From Halomarina litorea (lineage in GTDB: Archaea > Halobacteriota > Halobacteria > Halobacteriales > Haloarculaceae), in assembly GCF_024227715.1 (NCBI RefSeq), contig NZ_CP100448.1, positions 2,253,655 through 2,317,654 on the forward strand: DNA of 64,000 nucleotides, read 5' to 3'. Positions 52,095 to 60,196 of the stretch are shown one piece after another. The notes under the pieces were generated by a model. That model had not been told where the DNA came from and searched no databases. It saw nothing but the letters and a program-made list of their open reading frames with translations. How positions within the stretch are numbered: position 1 is the first letter of the stretch; each line of letters begins with the position of its first letter. The position numbers were made by a program, and so were the translations under genes.

Positions 52095-53090
52095 ATGGAA
52101 ACGCGGAAAGTCCAGGTAACCGGCGGCTCGACGTACACGGTGTCGCTGCCCAAGACGTGGGCGACGGACAACGGCATCAGCGCCGGGAGCGTCGTCGAGT
52201 TCTACCCGGAGGAGGACTCGCTGCTGTTGACCCCGCGCAGCGACGAGGACCGGACGGAGGGCACCCTCGACATCACCGACCTCGAGGGTGAGGAGCTGAT
52301 GCGCGCCGTCGTGACGATGTACGTCAGCGGCTTCGACATCATCAACCTGGAGACGGCGCGCGTGACGGCCGCCCAGCGCCGTGCCATCCGGAACGGCGCA
52401 CAGCGCCTCGTCGGTCTGGAGGTCATCGGCGAGACCAGCGAGCACGTCATCCTGCAGGACCTGCTCGACTCCTCGGAACTCTCCATCGTCAACGCCATCA
52501 CGCGCATGCGCCTCGTCGCCCTCTCGATGCTGGAGGACGCTATCACCGCCCTCGTCGAGGACGACGACGACCTCGCGACCGACGTCATCGAGCGCGACGA
52601 CGACGTCGACCGCCTCTGGTACATGACCTCGCGGGTGTTCCGAGGCGTCCTGCGGGACCCCTCGACGGCCACGGAAGTCGGTCTCCCCCGCGAGACGTGT
52701 TTCGACTACCACTCCAGCGCCCGCCAACTGGAGCGCATCGCGGACCACGCGACGAAGGTGGCCGAACTCGCCCTCGAACTCGACGAGATTCCCGAGGGAG
52801 CCGCCGCCGCCCTCGAGGACCTGCTCGAAGAGGCCAAGGACGTCGCCGAGACGGCGATGGACGCCCTCCTCGAGGACGACGCCGACGCCGCCTCCCGACT
52901 CGCGAACCGCGCCCGCGAGCGCGTCGACGTCATCGACGGGCAGGCCCGCGAGGTGGACAAGCAGGTCCGGGAACTCGACCCACAGCAGGCACAGCTACTC
53001 GGGCTGGTCGTCGACTCCCTGTCGCGCAGTGCCGACTACGGCGGCAACATCGCCGAGACGGCGATGCAGAAGGCCGCCCCCAAACCGTAG
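52095..53090 (+). CDS. AbrB/SpoVT-domain PhoU-like regulator
   Basis: A 331-residue archaeal phosphate-linked regulator. The N-terminal SpoVT/AbrB DNA-binding domain (METRKVQVTGGSTYTVSLPK onward, VEFYPEEDSLLL) is joined to PhoU helical repeats with RLVGLEVIGETSEHVILQDL and YHSSARQLERIADHATKVAE. The fusion suggests a direct DNA-binding transducer of phosphate status. A TTTTATT box 27 bases upstream supports the ATG at 52095; an upstream ATG at 52056 would add 13 residues. Opposite to phoU. Confidence 0.87.
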   Translation: METRKVQVTGGSTYTVSLPKTWATDNGISAGSVVEFYPEEDSLLLTPRSDEDRTEGTLDITDLEGEELMRAVVTMYVSGFDIINLETARVTAAQRRAIRNGAQRLVGLEVIGETSEHVILQDLLDSSELSIVNAITRMRLVALSMLEDAITALVEDDDDLATDVIERDDDVDRLWYMTSRVFRGVLRDPSTATEVGLPRETCFDYHSSARQLERIADHATKVAELALELDEIPEGAAAALEDLLEEAKDVAETAMDALLEDDADAASRLANRARERVDVIDGQAREVDKQVRELDPQQAQLLGLVVDSLSRSADYGGNIAETAMQKAAPKP

Positions 53091-53203
53091 CGCGGACTCG
53101 CCTCCGCGGTCACGCTTCGATTCTCGCGGTCGACCCGCCCCCGAGCGACGCGGCCGGCGTGGCAGTCGCTCCGGGTCGGCGTCGAGAGTAGTGGTGAGGT
53201 CGC

Positions 53204-53581
53204 TTACTCGTCGTCGAGGAGGACGGCGTTGACCTGGCCGTCCTGACCGGGGCGCGAGGTGACGCGGGCAGTGCCCTCGCTCGTCTCGATGATGGCACCG
53301 CGCGTGACGATGTTCCGGCGGACGTAGTTCGGGTTGGCGTCGTTCGAGGTGACGCCCTCGATGGTGGCGCTGACGACGCCGTCCGCGGTGGCGACGTTGG
53401 CGGTGTCCTGCTGGATGGCGCGGACCTTCGTGTTGCCGCCCATCGTCTCGACGACCTTCAGCTTCGCGTCACCGACGCGCGTCTCGGTCGCCTGCCGGCC
53501 GAGTTCGTGCTTTCGCTTCTTGCGGATGGGCCGGCGTCGACCGCCGGTGCGCTTCGTGCGGGAGCGTCCCTGGAATTTCAT
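53204..53581 (-). CDS. Ribosomal protein S8e
   Basis: A 125-residue small-subunit protein, MKFQGRSRTKRTGGRRRPIR onward, with the basic start and the S8e blocks RQATETRVGDAKLKVVETMG and VVSATIEGVTSNDANPNYV. It binds 16S rRNA in archaeal ribosomes. The usual N-terminus starts at this ATG; the frame is open 19 codons upstream. Divergent from the DUF2240 gene. Confidence 0.93.
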   Translation of the reverse strand: MKFQGRSRTKRTGGRRRPIRKKRKHELGRQATETRVGDAKLKVVETMGGNTKVRAIQQDTANVATADGVVSATIEGVTSNDANPNYVRRNIVTRGAIIETSEGTARVTSRPGQDGQVNAVLLDDE

Positions 53582-53664
53582 ACGGGTACGTGGCCGCGAG
53601 AAGTACTTGAAAGGCTCGATGCGGTCCGACAGACTCATGCCCCGCGCGCCGCCGCTCCCGGTGG

Positions 53665-54111
53665 ATGAGTCTCCGCAGCGCCGTCGCCGCCCCCTACCGC
53701 GCGAAGGGCCGCGACAGCATCCCCGAGAGCGAGTTCGTCGTCGCGCTGTCGCTCGACCGCGACTGGTTCTCTCCCGACCAGGCGAAGCGCCTCGTCGACG
53801 TGGCGGTGAGCGAGGGCCTCCTCGCGCGCGAGGACGGCGAACTCGCAGTGACCTTCGACCCGGACGACGAGGTGGTCCCCGAGGAGTTCCGGCCCGACGA
53901 GTCGGTCATCCAGACGCGCACCACGTTCCAGCGCGTTCTCGACGCCGTCGTGGAGACCGGAGAGTCGAAACAGGAGACGGTCGCCGGCATCAACGCCCTC
54001 CAGTCGGACCTCGGCGTCACCATCGAGGCGGCCGCCGTCCTCTACGCCCACCGCCGCGGCGTGGACGTGACCGACCACGCGAGACGGGCGCGCGAGGAGC
54101 TCTCGGGGTAG
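53665..54111 (+). CDS. DUF2240 family protein
   Basis: A 148-residue protein, MSLRSAVAAPYRAKGRDSIP onward, with FVVALSLDRDWFSPDQAKRL and EGLLAREDGELAVTFDPDD. These match the archaeal DUF2240 family. The helical C-terminus holds AGINALQSDLGVTIEAAAVL. It may be a winged-helix-like protein; no function is known. Convergent with the NTF2-like gene. Confidence 0.8.
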   Translation: MSLRSAVAAPYRAKGRDSIPESEFVVALSLDRDWFSPDQAKRLVDVAVSEGLLAREDGELAVTFDPDDEVVPEEFRPDESVIQTRTTFQRVLDAVVETGESKQETVAGINALQSDLGVTIEAAAVLYAHRRGVDVTDHARRAREELSG

Positions 54112-54132
54112 GTCGACGGACGAGCGGGGCGG

Positions 54133-54483
54133 CTACTCTCGCGGCGAGACCACCGCGCCGAGCGTCTGGACCTCGATGGTCCCGTCCCTGACGAGGAACG
54201 TGTCGGTGGCGAACTCGTAGTCGTTCTCCGGCGTCCGGGCGTGCCAGGTGATGTACGCGACGTCCCCCTCGATGACCTTGCGGTCGACGGTGAGTTCCGT
54301 CTCGGGGTCGTCGAACTCCTCGAAGAACGCCTCGAACGCGCCCGTTATCTCGTCGATGCCGCGGAAGACGCTGTCGTGGGTGATGAGGACCGAGTCCTCG
54401 TCGTAGTCTTTCAGGTTCTCCTCCATGTCCTGTGCGCCGAACGCCCGCAGGTGGTGGTCGAGTACGGATTCTGTCGAAGTCAT
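54133..54483 (-). CDS. SnoaL/NTF2-like fold protein
   Basis: A 116-residue cone-fold protein: MTSTESVLDHHLRAFGAQDM, then DSVLITHDSVFRGIDEITGAF and YEFATDTFLVRDGTIEVQT. It resembles the DUF4440/SnoaL-like group, which includes ketosteroid-isomerase-like enzymes and binding proteins. Key catalytic residues cannot be assigned. It stands alone. Confidence 0.75.
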   Translation of the reverse strand: MTSTESVLDHHLRAFGAQDMEENLKDYDEDSVLITHDSVFRGIDEITGAFEAFFEEFDDPETELTVDRKVIEGDVAYITWHARTPENDYEFATDTFLVRDGTIEVQTLGAVVSPRE

Positions 54484-54598
54484 GTGGTGTGGCTCCCCCG
54501 CGCGGCGTGAAACCGACGGTCACGGGATCGTGAGTGGGAACCACACACCCAAAACTGTTTACACGACCTGCGGACCGGCGACTCCGAGCGACAGGTCG

Positions 54599-55060
54599 AT
54601 GTGCCGCGACGGGCTACCCGGTCGCGTGACACAGTCGACGCCGGGCGCGGACGGCCGACGCATCGCCGAACTGCTGGCGAGCGAACTCGTCGCTCGCGAG
54701 GACGGCCCGCTCGCACGTTGCTCGTTGCGCGACGTGCGGGACGCCGACACGCTCGAACCGGGTGAGTTCGGCGCGTTCGCCTACGCGGTCCACGCCGGCG
54801 AGGAGGATGGAGACGGGGACGACGAGGCCGAGGGCGGGGGCGACCACCTCGCGGACGTCTACGTCCACGACGACCGGGGCCGCGTCGAGTTCCGGCGCGC
54901 CCAGTCGGTCGCCGCCGAGGCCGGCGGCGAGGCGGACCTGCGCGTCCGCCCGAAGGCGGTCGAACCCCCCCGAACGCTCGTGTTCGTCGAGGACACGGGG
55001 CAAGTCAAGCGCGTCCTCCCGGTCTTCGAGGCGGCGCTGGCGGCACTCGACGCGGCCTGA
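54599..55060 (+). CDS. Haloarchaeal protein of unknown function
   Basis: A 153-residue protein; no recognised domain. RRIAELLASELVAREDGPLA near the start and VYVHDDRGRVEFRRAQSVAA, RPKAVEPPRTLVFVEDTGQV in the second half look like a conserved haloarchaeal family. A Gly/Asp/Glu-rich stretch (about 60-75) separates the two. The start could be the ATG at 54599 or the GTG at 54626 (VTQSTPGAD). Directly upstream of the iron-sulfur flavoprotein gene. Confidence 0.6.
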   Translation: MCRDGLPGRVTQSTPGADGRRIAELLASELVAREDGPLARCSLRDVRDADTLEPGEFGAFAYAVHAGEEDGDGDDEAEGGGDHLADVYVHDDRGRVEFRRAQSVAAEAGGEADLRVRPKAVEPPRTLVFVEDTGQVKRVLPVFEAALAALDAA

Positions 55061-55099
55061 CCGCACACGTATTTACCCGTCCATCTCGTGCCACCCGCA

Positions 55100-56404
55100 A
55101 TGTCGATTGCGCTCGACACCCCCCTCGACGTAGGGGGCCTTCGGGTCCCGAACCGCCTCTATCGCGCCCCGCTGCTGGAATGCGCCGGCGACGGCCCCGA
55201 CGCCGCGGACGCCCTCGTCGACGAACTGGTCCCGACCGTCGCCGCCGGGTGCGGCCTCGTCTTCCAGGGGGCGGCCGTCGTCAGACCTGAGGGTGGCTGT
55301 GTCGCTCCGAACATGACACGCCTCCACGACCGGGAGAGCGCGATGCGTCTCCGCCCGCTCACGGAGGCGGTCCACGACCACGGCGGACGCATCGTCGTCC
55401 AGTTGGACCACGGCGGCCTGCGCAGTCTGGAGACGTGGCACCACGGGTACCGCCGCGAACACCCGGAGCTTCGGCAACTGGCCGTCTCCCGCCCGCCGCG
55501 CACCCTCCGGGCGCTCTCTGCCGCCGGCGTCCTCTCCCTCGACGCGCACGTCCTCTCGACCGACGAGGTGTACGACCTCGCGGCGGACTTCGGGCGCGCC
55601 GCCCACCACGCCGTCGCGGCGGGCTACGACGGCGTCCACCTCGCGGGGGCGAACATGGGTCTCATCCAGCAGTTCTGCTCGCCGTACTACAACCGGCGTG
55701 ACGACGAGTTCGCCGACGGTGCGCGCTTCCTCGAAGTCGTCCACGACGAGGTCCGAAAGCGCGCGGGCGACGTGCCGCTGCTGACGAAGGTGCCCGCGGA
55801 GACCCACCGACCGCCGTTCGTCCGGACGTACCTCTCGCGAGCGGACGGAGTGCGCCTCGCCGAGCGACTGGCCGAGTACGGGTACGACGCGGTGGTGCCC
55901 GTCGAGAGTTCGACGTTCTGGGACGCGAGCATCGTCCGCGGGCGGTTCCCCGACCGGGCGTGGGAGGCCCCCGCGTTCCAGTCGGGGTACGCCGCGGCCT
56001 TCGGCGGGCCGCGCCGGGCGCGCCTCGTCGAGTTCCTCACTCGGGTCGCGACCCGGCGGACGCCCTTCGAGGCGGCGTGGAACGCCGAGTTCTGTCGCGA
56101 GGTGCGCGGACGCGTGGACGTGCCCGTCCTCTGTGAGGGCGGGGTCCGCGGACGGGAGGAGATGGACCGCCTGCTGGGCGAGGCCTGTGACATGGTGGGC
56201 GTCGGACGTCCCTTCTACGCCGAACCGCGCCTGGCGGCCCGGTTGCTCGCCGACCCGGACGCGCGGGCGGCCTGCCGGAACTGCAACAACTGCGTCGTCC
56301 CGCAGGCGGCGGGCGCGGAGGGCGTCTGTCGGACCCCCTCCGTGCTCCGGGAACGGGCCGCCCGCAAGGAGCGGGGGGAGTACGACGCCCCCGGGGACCG
56401 ATAG
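55100..56404 (+). CDS. Fe-S-containing Old Yellow Enzyme/2,4-dienoyl-CoA-reductase-like N-terminal half
   Basis: A 434-residue flavoprotein with the FMN TIM barrel (VQLDHGG near residue 95, GYDGVHLAGANMGLIQQFC and YYNRRDDEF) and, near the C-terminus, a cysteine cluster CRNCNNCVVPQAAGAEGVC that would hold a 4Fe-4S cluster. This is the first part of trimethylamine dehydrogenase/2,4-dienoyl-CoA reductase; the second nucleotide-binding half is absent. An independent electron donor is needed (inference). A TATTTA box is 27 bases before the ATG. Confidence 0.83.
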   Translation: MSIALDTPLDVGGLRVPNRLYRAPLLECAGDGPDAADALVDELVPTVAAGCGLVFQGAAVVRPEGGCVAPNMTRLHDRESAMRLRPLTEAVHDHGGRIVVQLDHGGLRSLETWHHGYRREHPELRQLAVSRPPRTLRALSAAGVLSLDAHVLSTDEVYDLAADFGRAAHHAVAAGYDGVHLAGANMGLIQQFCSPYYNRRDDEFADGARFLEVVHDEVRKRAGDVPLLTKVPAETHRPPFVRTYLSRADGVRLAERLAEYGYDAVVPVESSTFWDASIVRGRFPDRAWEAPAFQSGYAAAFGGPRRARLVEFLTRVATRRTPFEAAWNAEFCREVRGRVDVPVLCEGGVRGREEMDRLLGEACDMVGVGRPFYAEPRLAARLLADPDARAACRNCNNCVVPQAAGAEGVCRTPSVLRERAARKERGEYDAPGDR

Positions 56405-56439
56405 TAACCTTCTAACGGGTAGCGCAATCAGCGACCCCA

Positions 56440-57246
56440 ATGGCCGCCCCCTTCTTCGACCGACTCGCCGAGCGAATCGACGGCGTCGACAGCGTCGTCT
56501 CGGTGGGACTCGACCCGGACCCGAAGCGCATCCCCGACCACCTCGCGGACCACGACCTGCCCCGGTGGGCGTTCAACCGCCGCATCATCGACGCGACCCA
56601 CGAACACGCCGCCTGCTACAAGCCGAACGTGGCCTTCTACGAGGACAGCGACGGCTGGCGCGCCCTGCGCGAGACCGTCGCCTACGCCGAGGGGAAGGGC
56701 GTTCCCGTCTTGCTGGACGCCAAGCGCGGCGACATCGGCAACACGGCCCGGCAGTACGCGAAACTGCTGGACCACGCGGACGCCGTCACGGTCAACCCCT
56801 ACCTCGGGCGGGACTCCCTCGAACCGTTCCTCTCGCGGGCGGACAAGGGCGTGTTCGTCCTCTGTCGCACCTCCAACCCCGGCGGCGCTGACTTCCAGAA
56901 CCTCGAGGTCGGCCCGAACAAGCGCCTGTTCGAGTACGTCGCCCAGCGTGCGGCCGAGTGGAACGAGAACGACAACGTCGGCCTCGTCGTGGGTGCGACG
57001 GCCCCCGACGAACTCGAAGGCGTGCGCGAACTCGTCCCGGACCTGCCCTTCCTCGTTCCCGGCGTGGGCGCACAGGGCGGCGACGCCGAGGCCGCAGTCG
57101 AGTTCGGCCTCGCCGACGGGGTGGGGCTGGTCAACTCCTCGCGGAGCATCATCTTCGCCGGCGAGGGCGAGAGCTTCGACGCCGCCGCGCGACAGGCCGC
57201 GAAGCGACTCAAGGACCGTCTGAACCGCTATCGAGCGGGCGAGTAA
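56440..57246 (+). CDS. pyrF: Orotidine-5'-phosphate decarboxylase
   Basis: The last step of UMP synthesis: decarboxylates OMP. It is 268 residues of the type 2 form, with MAAPFFDRLAERIDGVDSVV, VGLDPDPKRIP and the catalytic DAKRGDIGNT (D93, K95, D98). The C-terminal phosphate site region PGVGAQGGDA is clear. Cytosolic, single gene; the upstream flavoprotein is 35 bases away and may be co-transcribed. Confidence 0.94.
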   Translation: MAAPFFDRLAERIDGVDSVVSVGLDPDPKRIPDHLADHDLPRWAFNRRIIDATHEHAACYKPNVAFYEDSDGWRALRETVAYAEGKGVPVLLDAKRGDIGNTARQYAKLLDHADAVTVNPYLGRDSLEPFLSRADKGVFVLCRTSNPGGADFQNLEVGPNKRLFEYVAQRAAEWNENDNVGLVVGATAPDELEGVRELVPDLPFLVPGVGAQGGDAEAAVEFGLADGVGLVNSSRSIIFAGEGESFDAAARQAAKRLKDRLNRYRAGE

Positions 57247-57271
57247 CGCTCCACCGCCGCCCGCTCACCGC

Positions 57272-57529
57272 TCACTCCTCGCCGTGGGTCGCGAGGTGGT
57301 CGAGGATGGCCGCCTCGGACTCCTCTCTCCGGCCGCAGGCGTCACAGACGTAGGCGTGACACACGACCGTCTCCCGGTACGGTTCGAAGTCGACGACGGT
57401 CACGCCCCCGTCGCCGTCCGGGCGCAGCGTCAGCCGGACGGGTTTGCGACAGCCGCTGAACTCCCCGGAGTTGCCACAGGGGACGAACTCGCTCACCGTC
57501 CGCCGGCCGCCGTCCGTGGTCGGAGCCAT
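57272..57529 (-). CDS. Small zinc-finger protein
   Basis: An 85-residue protein: MAPTTDGGRRTVSEFVPCGN, a beta-rich middle, then YVCDACGRREESEAAILDHLATH, a CxxC...HxxxH zinc-finger-like motif, and two earlier cysteines (CGN, CRK). Function unknown. Convergent with pyrF. Confidence 0.65.
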   Translation of the reverse strand: MAPTTDGGRRTVSEFVPCGNSGEFSGCRKPVRLTLRPDGDGGVTVVDFEPYRETVVCHAYVCDACGRREESEAAILDHLATHGEE

Positions 57530-57586
57530 ACCCGGGCGATGGTGCCGCGGAGATATTTGCCGAAGGGTTGCGACCGCAAGTGGTCG

Positions 57587-57793
57587 TCAGAACTGGTAGG
57601 TGTCCACCCCGTCCGGGCCGTCCGGGTCGCGGCGTCGCTCCTCGCCGCCGGTGCCTTTCACCTCCTGGAGGCACTCCGTACAGAGGCCCGTCTCCTCGTC
57701 GAAGTGCACCTCGCAGGCGAGTCGCCCGCAGCGATCACAGCCGTCGACGACTTCGTTCGTCTGGCAGAGTTCACAGAGTCCCGAGACGCTCAT
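57587..57793 (-). CDS. Small cysteine-rich zinc-binding protein
   Basis: A 68-residue protein starting MSVSGLCELCQTNEVVDGCD. It has CELC, CDRC, CEVH and CTEC, eight possible Cys/His ligands, suggesting a two-zinc crossed-brace or HIT-like finger. The C-terminus is charged. Six upstream codons are also open. Role unknown. Confidence 0.7.
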   Translation of the reverse strand: MSVSGLCELCQTNEVVDGCDRCGRLACEVHFDEETGLCTECLQEVKGTGGEERRRDPDGPDGVDTYQF

Positions 57794-57912
57794 GATGTCA
57801 TCAGATAGCACAGGAGTGCTGTTAAGGACACGGCCTGCACCCGAGGGGTCCGCCGTCGGTGTTCCGTAGTGTACGGCGAGAGGTTTAGGGCGGCGGCACC
57901 ACTAGAACGGGC

Positions 57913-58485
57913 GTGAATCGCTCGCGGCTGGTCGCGATGCTCGGGGCGGTGTTCGGGGCGTTGGCGGCCTTCCTCGCCGTCCTCGGCCTCGTCGTGGAGC
58001 CGTTGCTCCTCCTGTTGGCCGTCCCGTTCGGCGTCGTCACCTACTTCATGTGGTACCAGGCGTCGGGCAGACTCGTCGAACGCGTCTACGCCAGCGTCGA
58101 GGGGGCCGCCCGCGTGGACGACACGACTCGCGCCCGCGCGCGGACGAACGGCGGCGGGCGCGGCGGGTTCGGTGCGGGCCCCCGCGAGGAGTGGGACCCG
58201 GCGAGCGAGTGGGCGCGTCGGGAGCGCGTGGGCGGACCCGAGGGCCGGCGCCGCACCGGGCGCGCCGGAGCGAGCGGGCAGCGGGATCGCCGGAAACCGC
58301 AGACCGCGAGCGGGCCGACCCGACTGGAGGCGTACGACATCCTCGGGCTGGACCCGCAGGCAGACCAGAGGGCGGTCAAGCGCGCCTACCGCGAGCGGGT
58401 GAAGACGGCCCACCCGGACACGCCCGAGGGGAGCGAAGAGGAGTTCAAGCGGGTCAACGCAGCCTACGAGCGCCTGAGCGAGTGA
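57913..58485 (+). CDS. Membrane-anchored J-domain protein
   Basis: A 190-residue protein with two N-terminal hydrophobic segments (AMLGAVFGALAAFLAVLGLV and LLLLLAVPFGVVTYFMW), a Gly/Arg-rich linker (about 70-130) and a C-terminal J domain: LEAYDILGLDPQADQRAVKR, AYRERVKTAHPDTPEGSEEE. HPD marks interaction with DnaK/Hsp70. A tethered J protein could recruit DnaK to the membrane. The start is GTG, with a GTTTAGGG box 27 bases upstream. Confidence 0.8.
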   Translation: MNRSRLVAMLGAVFGALAAFLAVLGLVVEPLLLLLAVPFGVVTYFMWYQASGRLVERVYASVEGAARVDDTTRARARTNGGGRGGFGAGPREEWDPASEWARRERVGGPEGRRRTGRAGASGQRDRRKPQTASGPTRLEAYDILGLDPQADQRAVKRAYRERVKTAHPDTPEGSEEEFKRVNAAYERLSE

Positions 58486-58539
58486 GCCAACGGGTCGAAA
58501 ACGGGTGGCTTGAAGCGCCCGGCGCGTGGAGTCCACACC

Positions 58540-59217
58540 ATGACCCCGCCACTCGCCGTCGACATCGACGGGACGCTCACGGACTCGAATCGGGCGCTCG
58601 ACCCGCGCGTCCTCGACCCCATCCGCGAGTGGCCCGAACCCGTCGTCGTCGCCACCGGGAAGGCCCTGCCGTACCCCGTCGGCCTCTGTGAGTTCCTCGG
58701 CATCCCGGTCCGCGTCATCGCGGAGAACGGCGGCGCGGTGTACCTCGCGGACGACGACGAACTGGAGTTCCACGGCGACCGGGAGGCCGCACAGCGAGTC
58801 GTCGAGGAGTACCGCGAACTGGGCCACGAGGTGGGGTACGGGAAGGTGGATTTCACGAACCGCTGGCGCGAGACGGAGCTGGCGGTCAACTTGGACCAGC
58901 CGCTCGAACCGCTGAAGGAACTCGCCGCCGCCCACGGGATGCACGTCTTCGACACGGGCTACGCCTACCACGTCACCAGCCCCGGCGTCGACAAGGGCGA
59001 GGGCCTGCGGGCGGTGTGCGACCGTCTCGGCGTCGGTATCGAGGAGTTCGCCGTCGTCGGTGACTCCGAGAACGACGCCGCGGCGTTCGAACTCGCGGGG
59101 ACGGCCGTCGCGGTGGCGAACGCGGACGAGACGGCGAAGGCCGCCGCCGACCACGTCACCGAGGGGAGCTACGGCGACGGGTTCCTCGAGGCCCTCGACT
59201 CCCTCCGGGATGCGTGA
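58540..59217 (+). CDS. Phosphoglycolate phosphatase (archaeal HAD type)
   Basis: A 225-residue HAD phosphatase with Asp8 and Asp10 in AVDIDGTLTDSNRALD, motif II VATGK and motif IV VVGDSENDAAAFELAG, like the archaeal TA0175/phosphoglycolate phosphatase group with a C2-type cap. It would remove phosphate from 2-phosphoglycolate or a similar small substrate. The frame is open ten codons before. Its stop overlaps the start of the EamA transporter gene by eight bases. Confidence 0.87.
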   Translation: MTPPLAVDIDGTLTDSNRALDPRVLDPIREWPEPVVVATGKALPYPVGLCEFLGIPVRVIAENGGAVYLADDDELEFHGDREAAQRVVEEYRELGHEVGYGKVDFTNRWRETELAVNLDQPLEPLKELAAAHGMHVFDTGYAYHVTSPGVDKGEGLRAVCDRLGVGIEEFAVVGDSENDAAAFELAGTAVAVANADETAKAAADHVTEGSYGDGFLEALDSLRDA

Positions 59218-60130
59218 GCGCGTCGCCGCCCTCGCCCCCCTGCTGGCGGCGGTGCTGTGGGGCGGTCTCTACGTCGTCAGCGCGTGGGGGTTCGAGGCCG
59301 TCCCGCCGCTGACGCTCGCGTTCTTCCGGATGGTCGTCGCGAGCGCCGTCCTGTACGCGGTGGTCCGGGCGACCAAGCCCCGGCGGTCGTTCTCCCGGCG
59401 CGAATGGGTGTCGTTCGCCGCGCTCGGGGGATGGGTCGCCGTCTCCCTCGCCACGCAGTACCTGGGGACTGCGCTTACCTCCGCGGGGCAGGGCTCGCTC
59501 GTGACCATCCTGACGCCGGTGGCGACGCTGGCGCTGGGGGTGACCGTCCTCGGCGAGTCGCTATCGGTGCGCGGCGCGGCGGGGATGGCGCTCGCGACGG
59601 TCGGGACGTTCGCGCTCGTCCTCGCGCGCTCGGGCGCGGACGCCGGCGGGAGCCTCCTCGGGTCCGGCATGCTCGTGGTGGCGAGTCTCACGTTCGCGGT
59701 CTACACCGTCTACGGGAAGCCGCTGATACGGCGCTACTCGGCGCTGGAAGCCGCGACGTACGCGACGCTGTGCTCGATGCCGCTGTTCGCCCTGTTCGCC
59801 CTCGGCGAGGTCCTGTTTCTCCCCGGGGCGTTCGACGTGCGGGTCACGCTCCCACTCGTGGCGGCGGTGGGCTACCTCGGCGTGTTCGGGACGGCGGCGG
59901 CGTGGTACCTCTGGTACAAGGGCATGGAGTACACCGACGCGGGCACCATCGCGGTGTTCTTCTTCGCCCAACCGGTCGTCGGGGTGGCGCTGGGGGCACT
60001 CCTGCTCGGCGAGCAGGTCGGCTGGGAGTTCCTCGCTAGCGGCGGCGTGATGCTCGTCGGCATCTACCTCGCGAGCACGGCGGAGTCCCCGGAGTCCGCC
60101 GAACCGACCGAGGGACCGAACACCGACTGA
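59210..60130 (+). CDS. EamA/DMT-family transporter
   Basis: A 306-residue membrane protein with ten predicted helices in two repeats of five, typical of the drug/metabolite transporter superfamily (the repeats include ALAPLLAAVLWGGLYVVSAW and GSGMLVVASLTFAVYTVYG). The substrate is unknown. It overlaps the phosphatase gene upstream by eight bases, so the two are likely in one transcript. Confidence 0.88.
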   Translation: MRERVAALAPLLAAVLWGGLYVVSAWGFEAVPPLTLAFFRMVVASAVLYAVVRATKPRRSFSRREWVSFAALGGWVAVSLATQYLGTALTSAGQGSLVTILTPVATLALGVTVLGESLSVRGAAGMALATVGTFALVLARSGADAGGSLLGSGMLVVASLTFAVYTVYGKPLIRRYSALEAATYATLCSMPLFALFALGEVLFLPGAFDVRVTLPLVAAVGYLGVFGTAAAWYLWYKGMEYTDAGTIAVFFFAQPVVGVALGALLLGEQVGWEFLASGGVMLVGIYLASTAESPESAEPTEGPNTD

Positions 60131-60196
60131 CCCTAGCGTGTCAATAGTGCTCACGGTCGGGAATCCTTTTACGGGGTGGCCTGCTACCGAGTCCCA

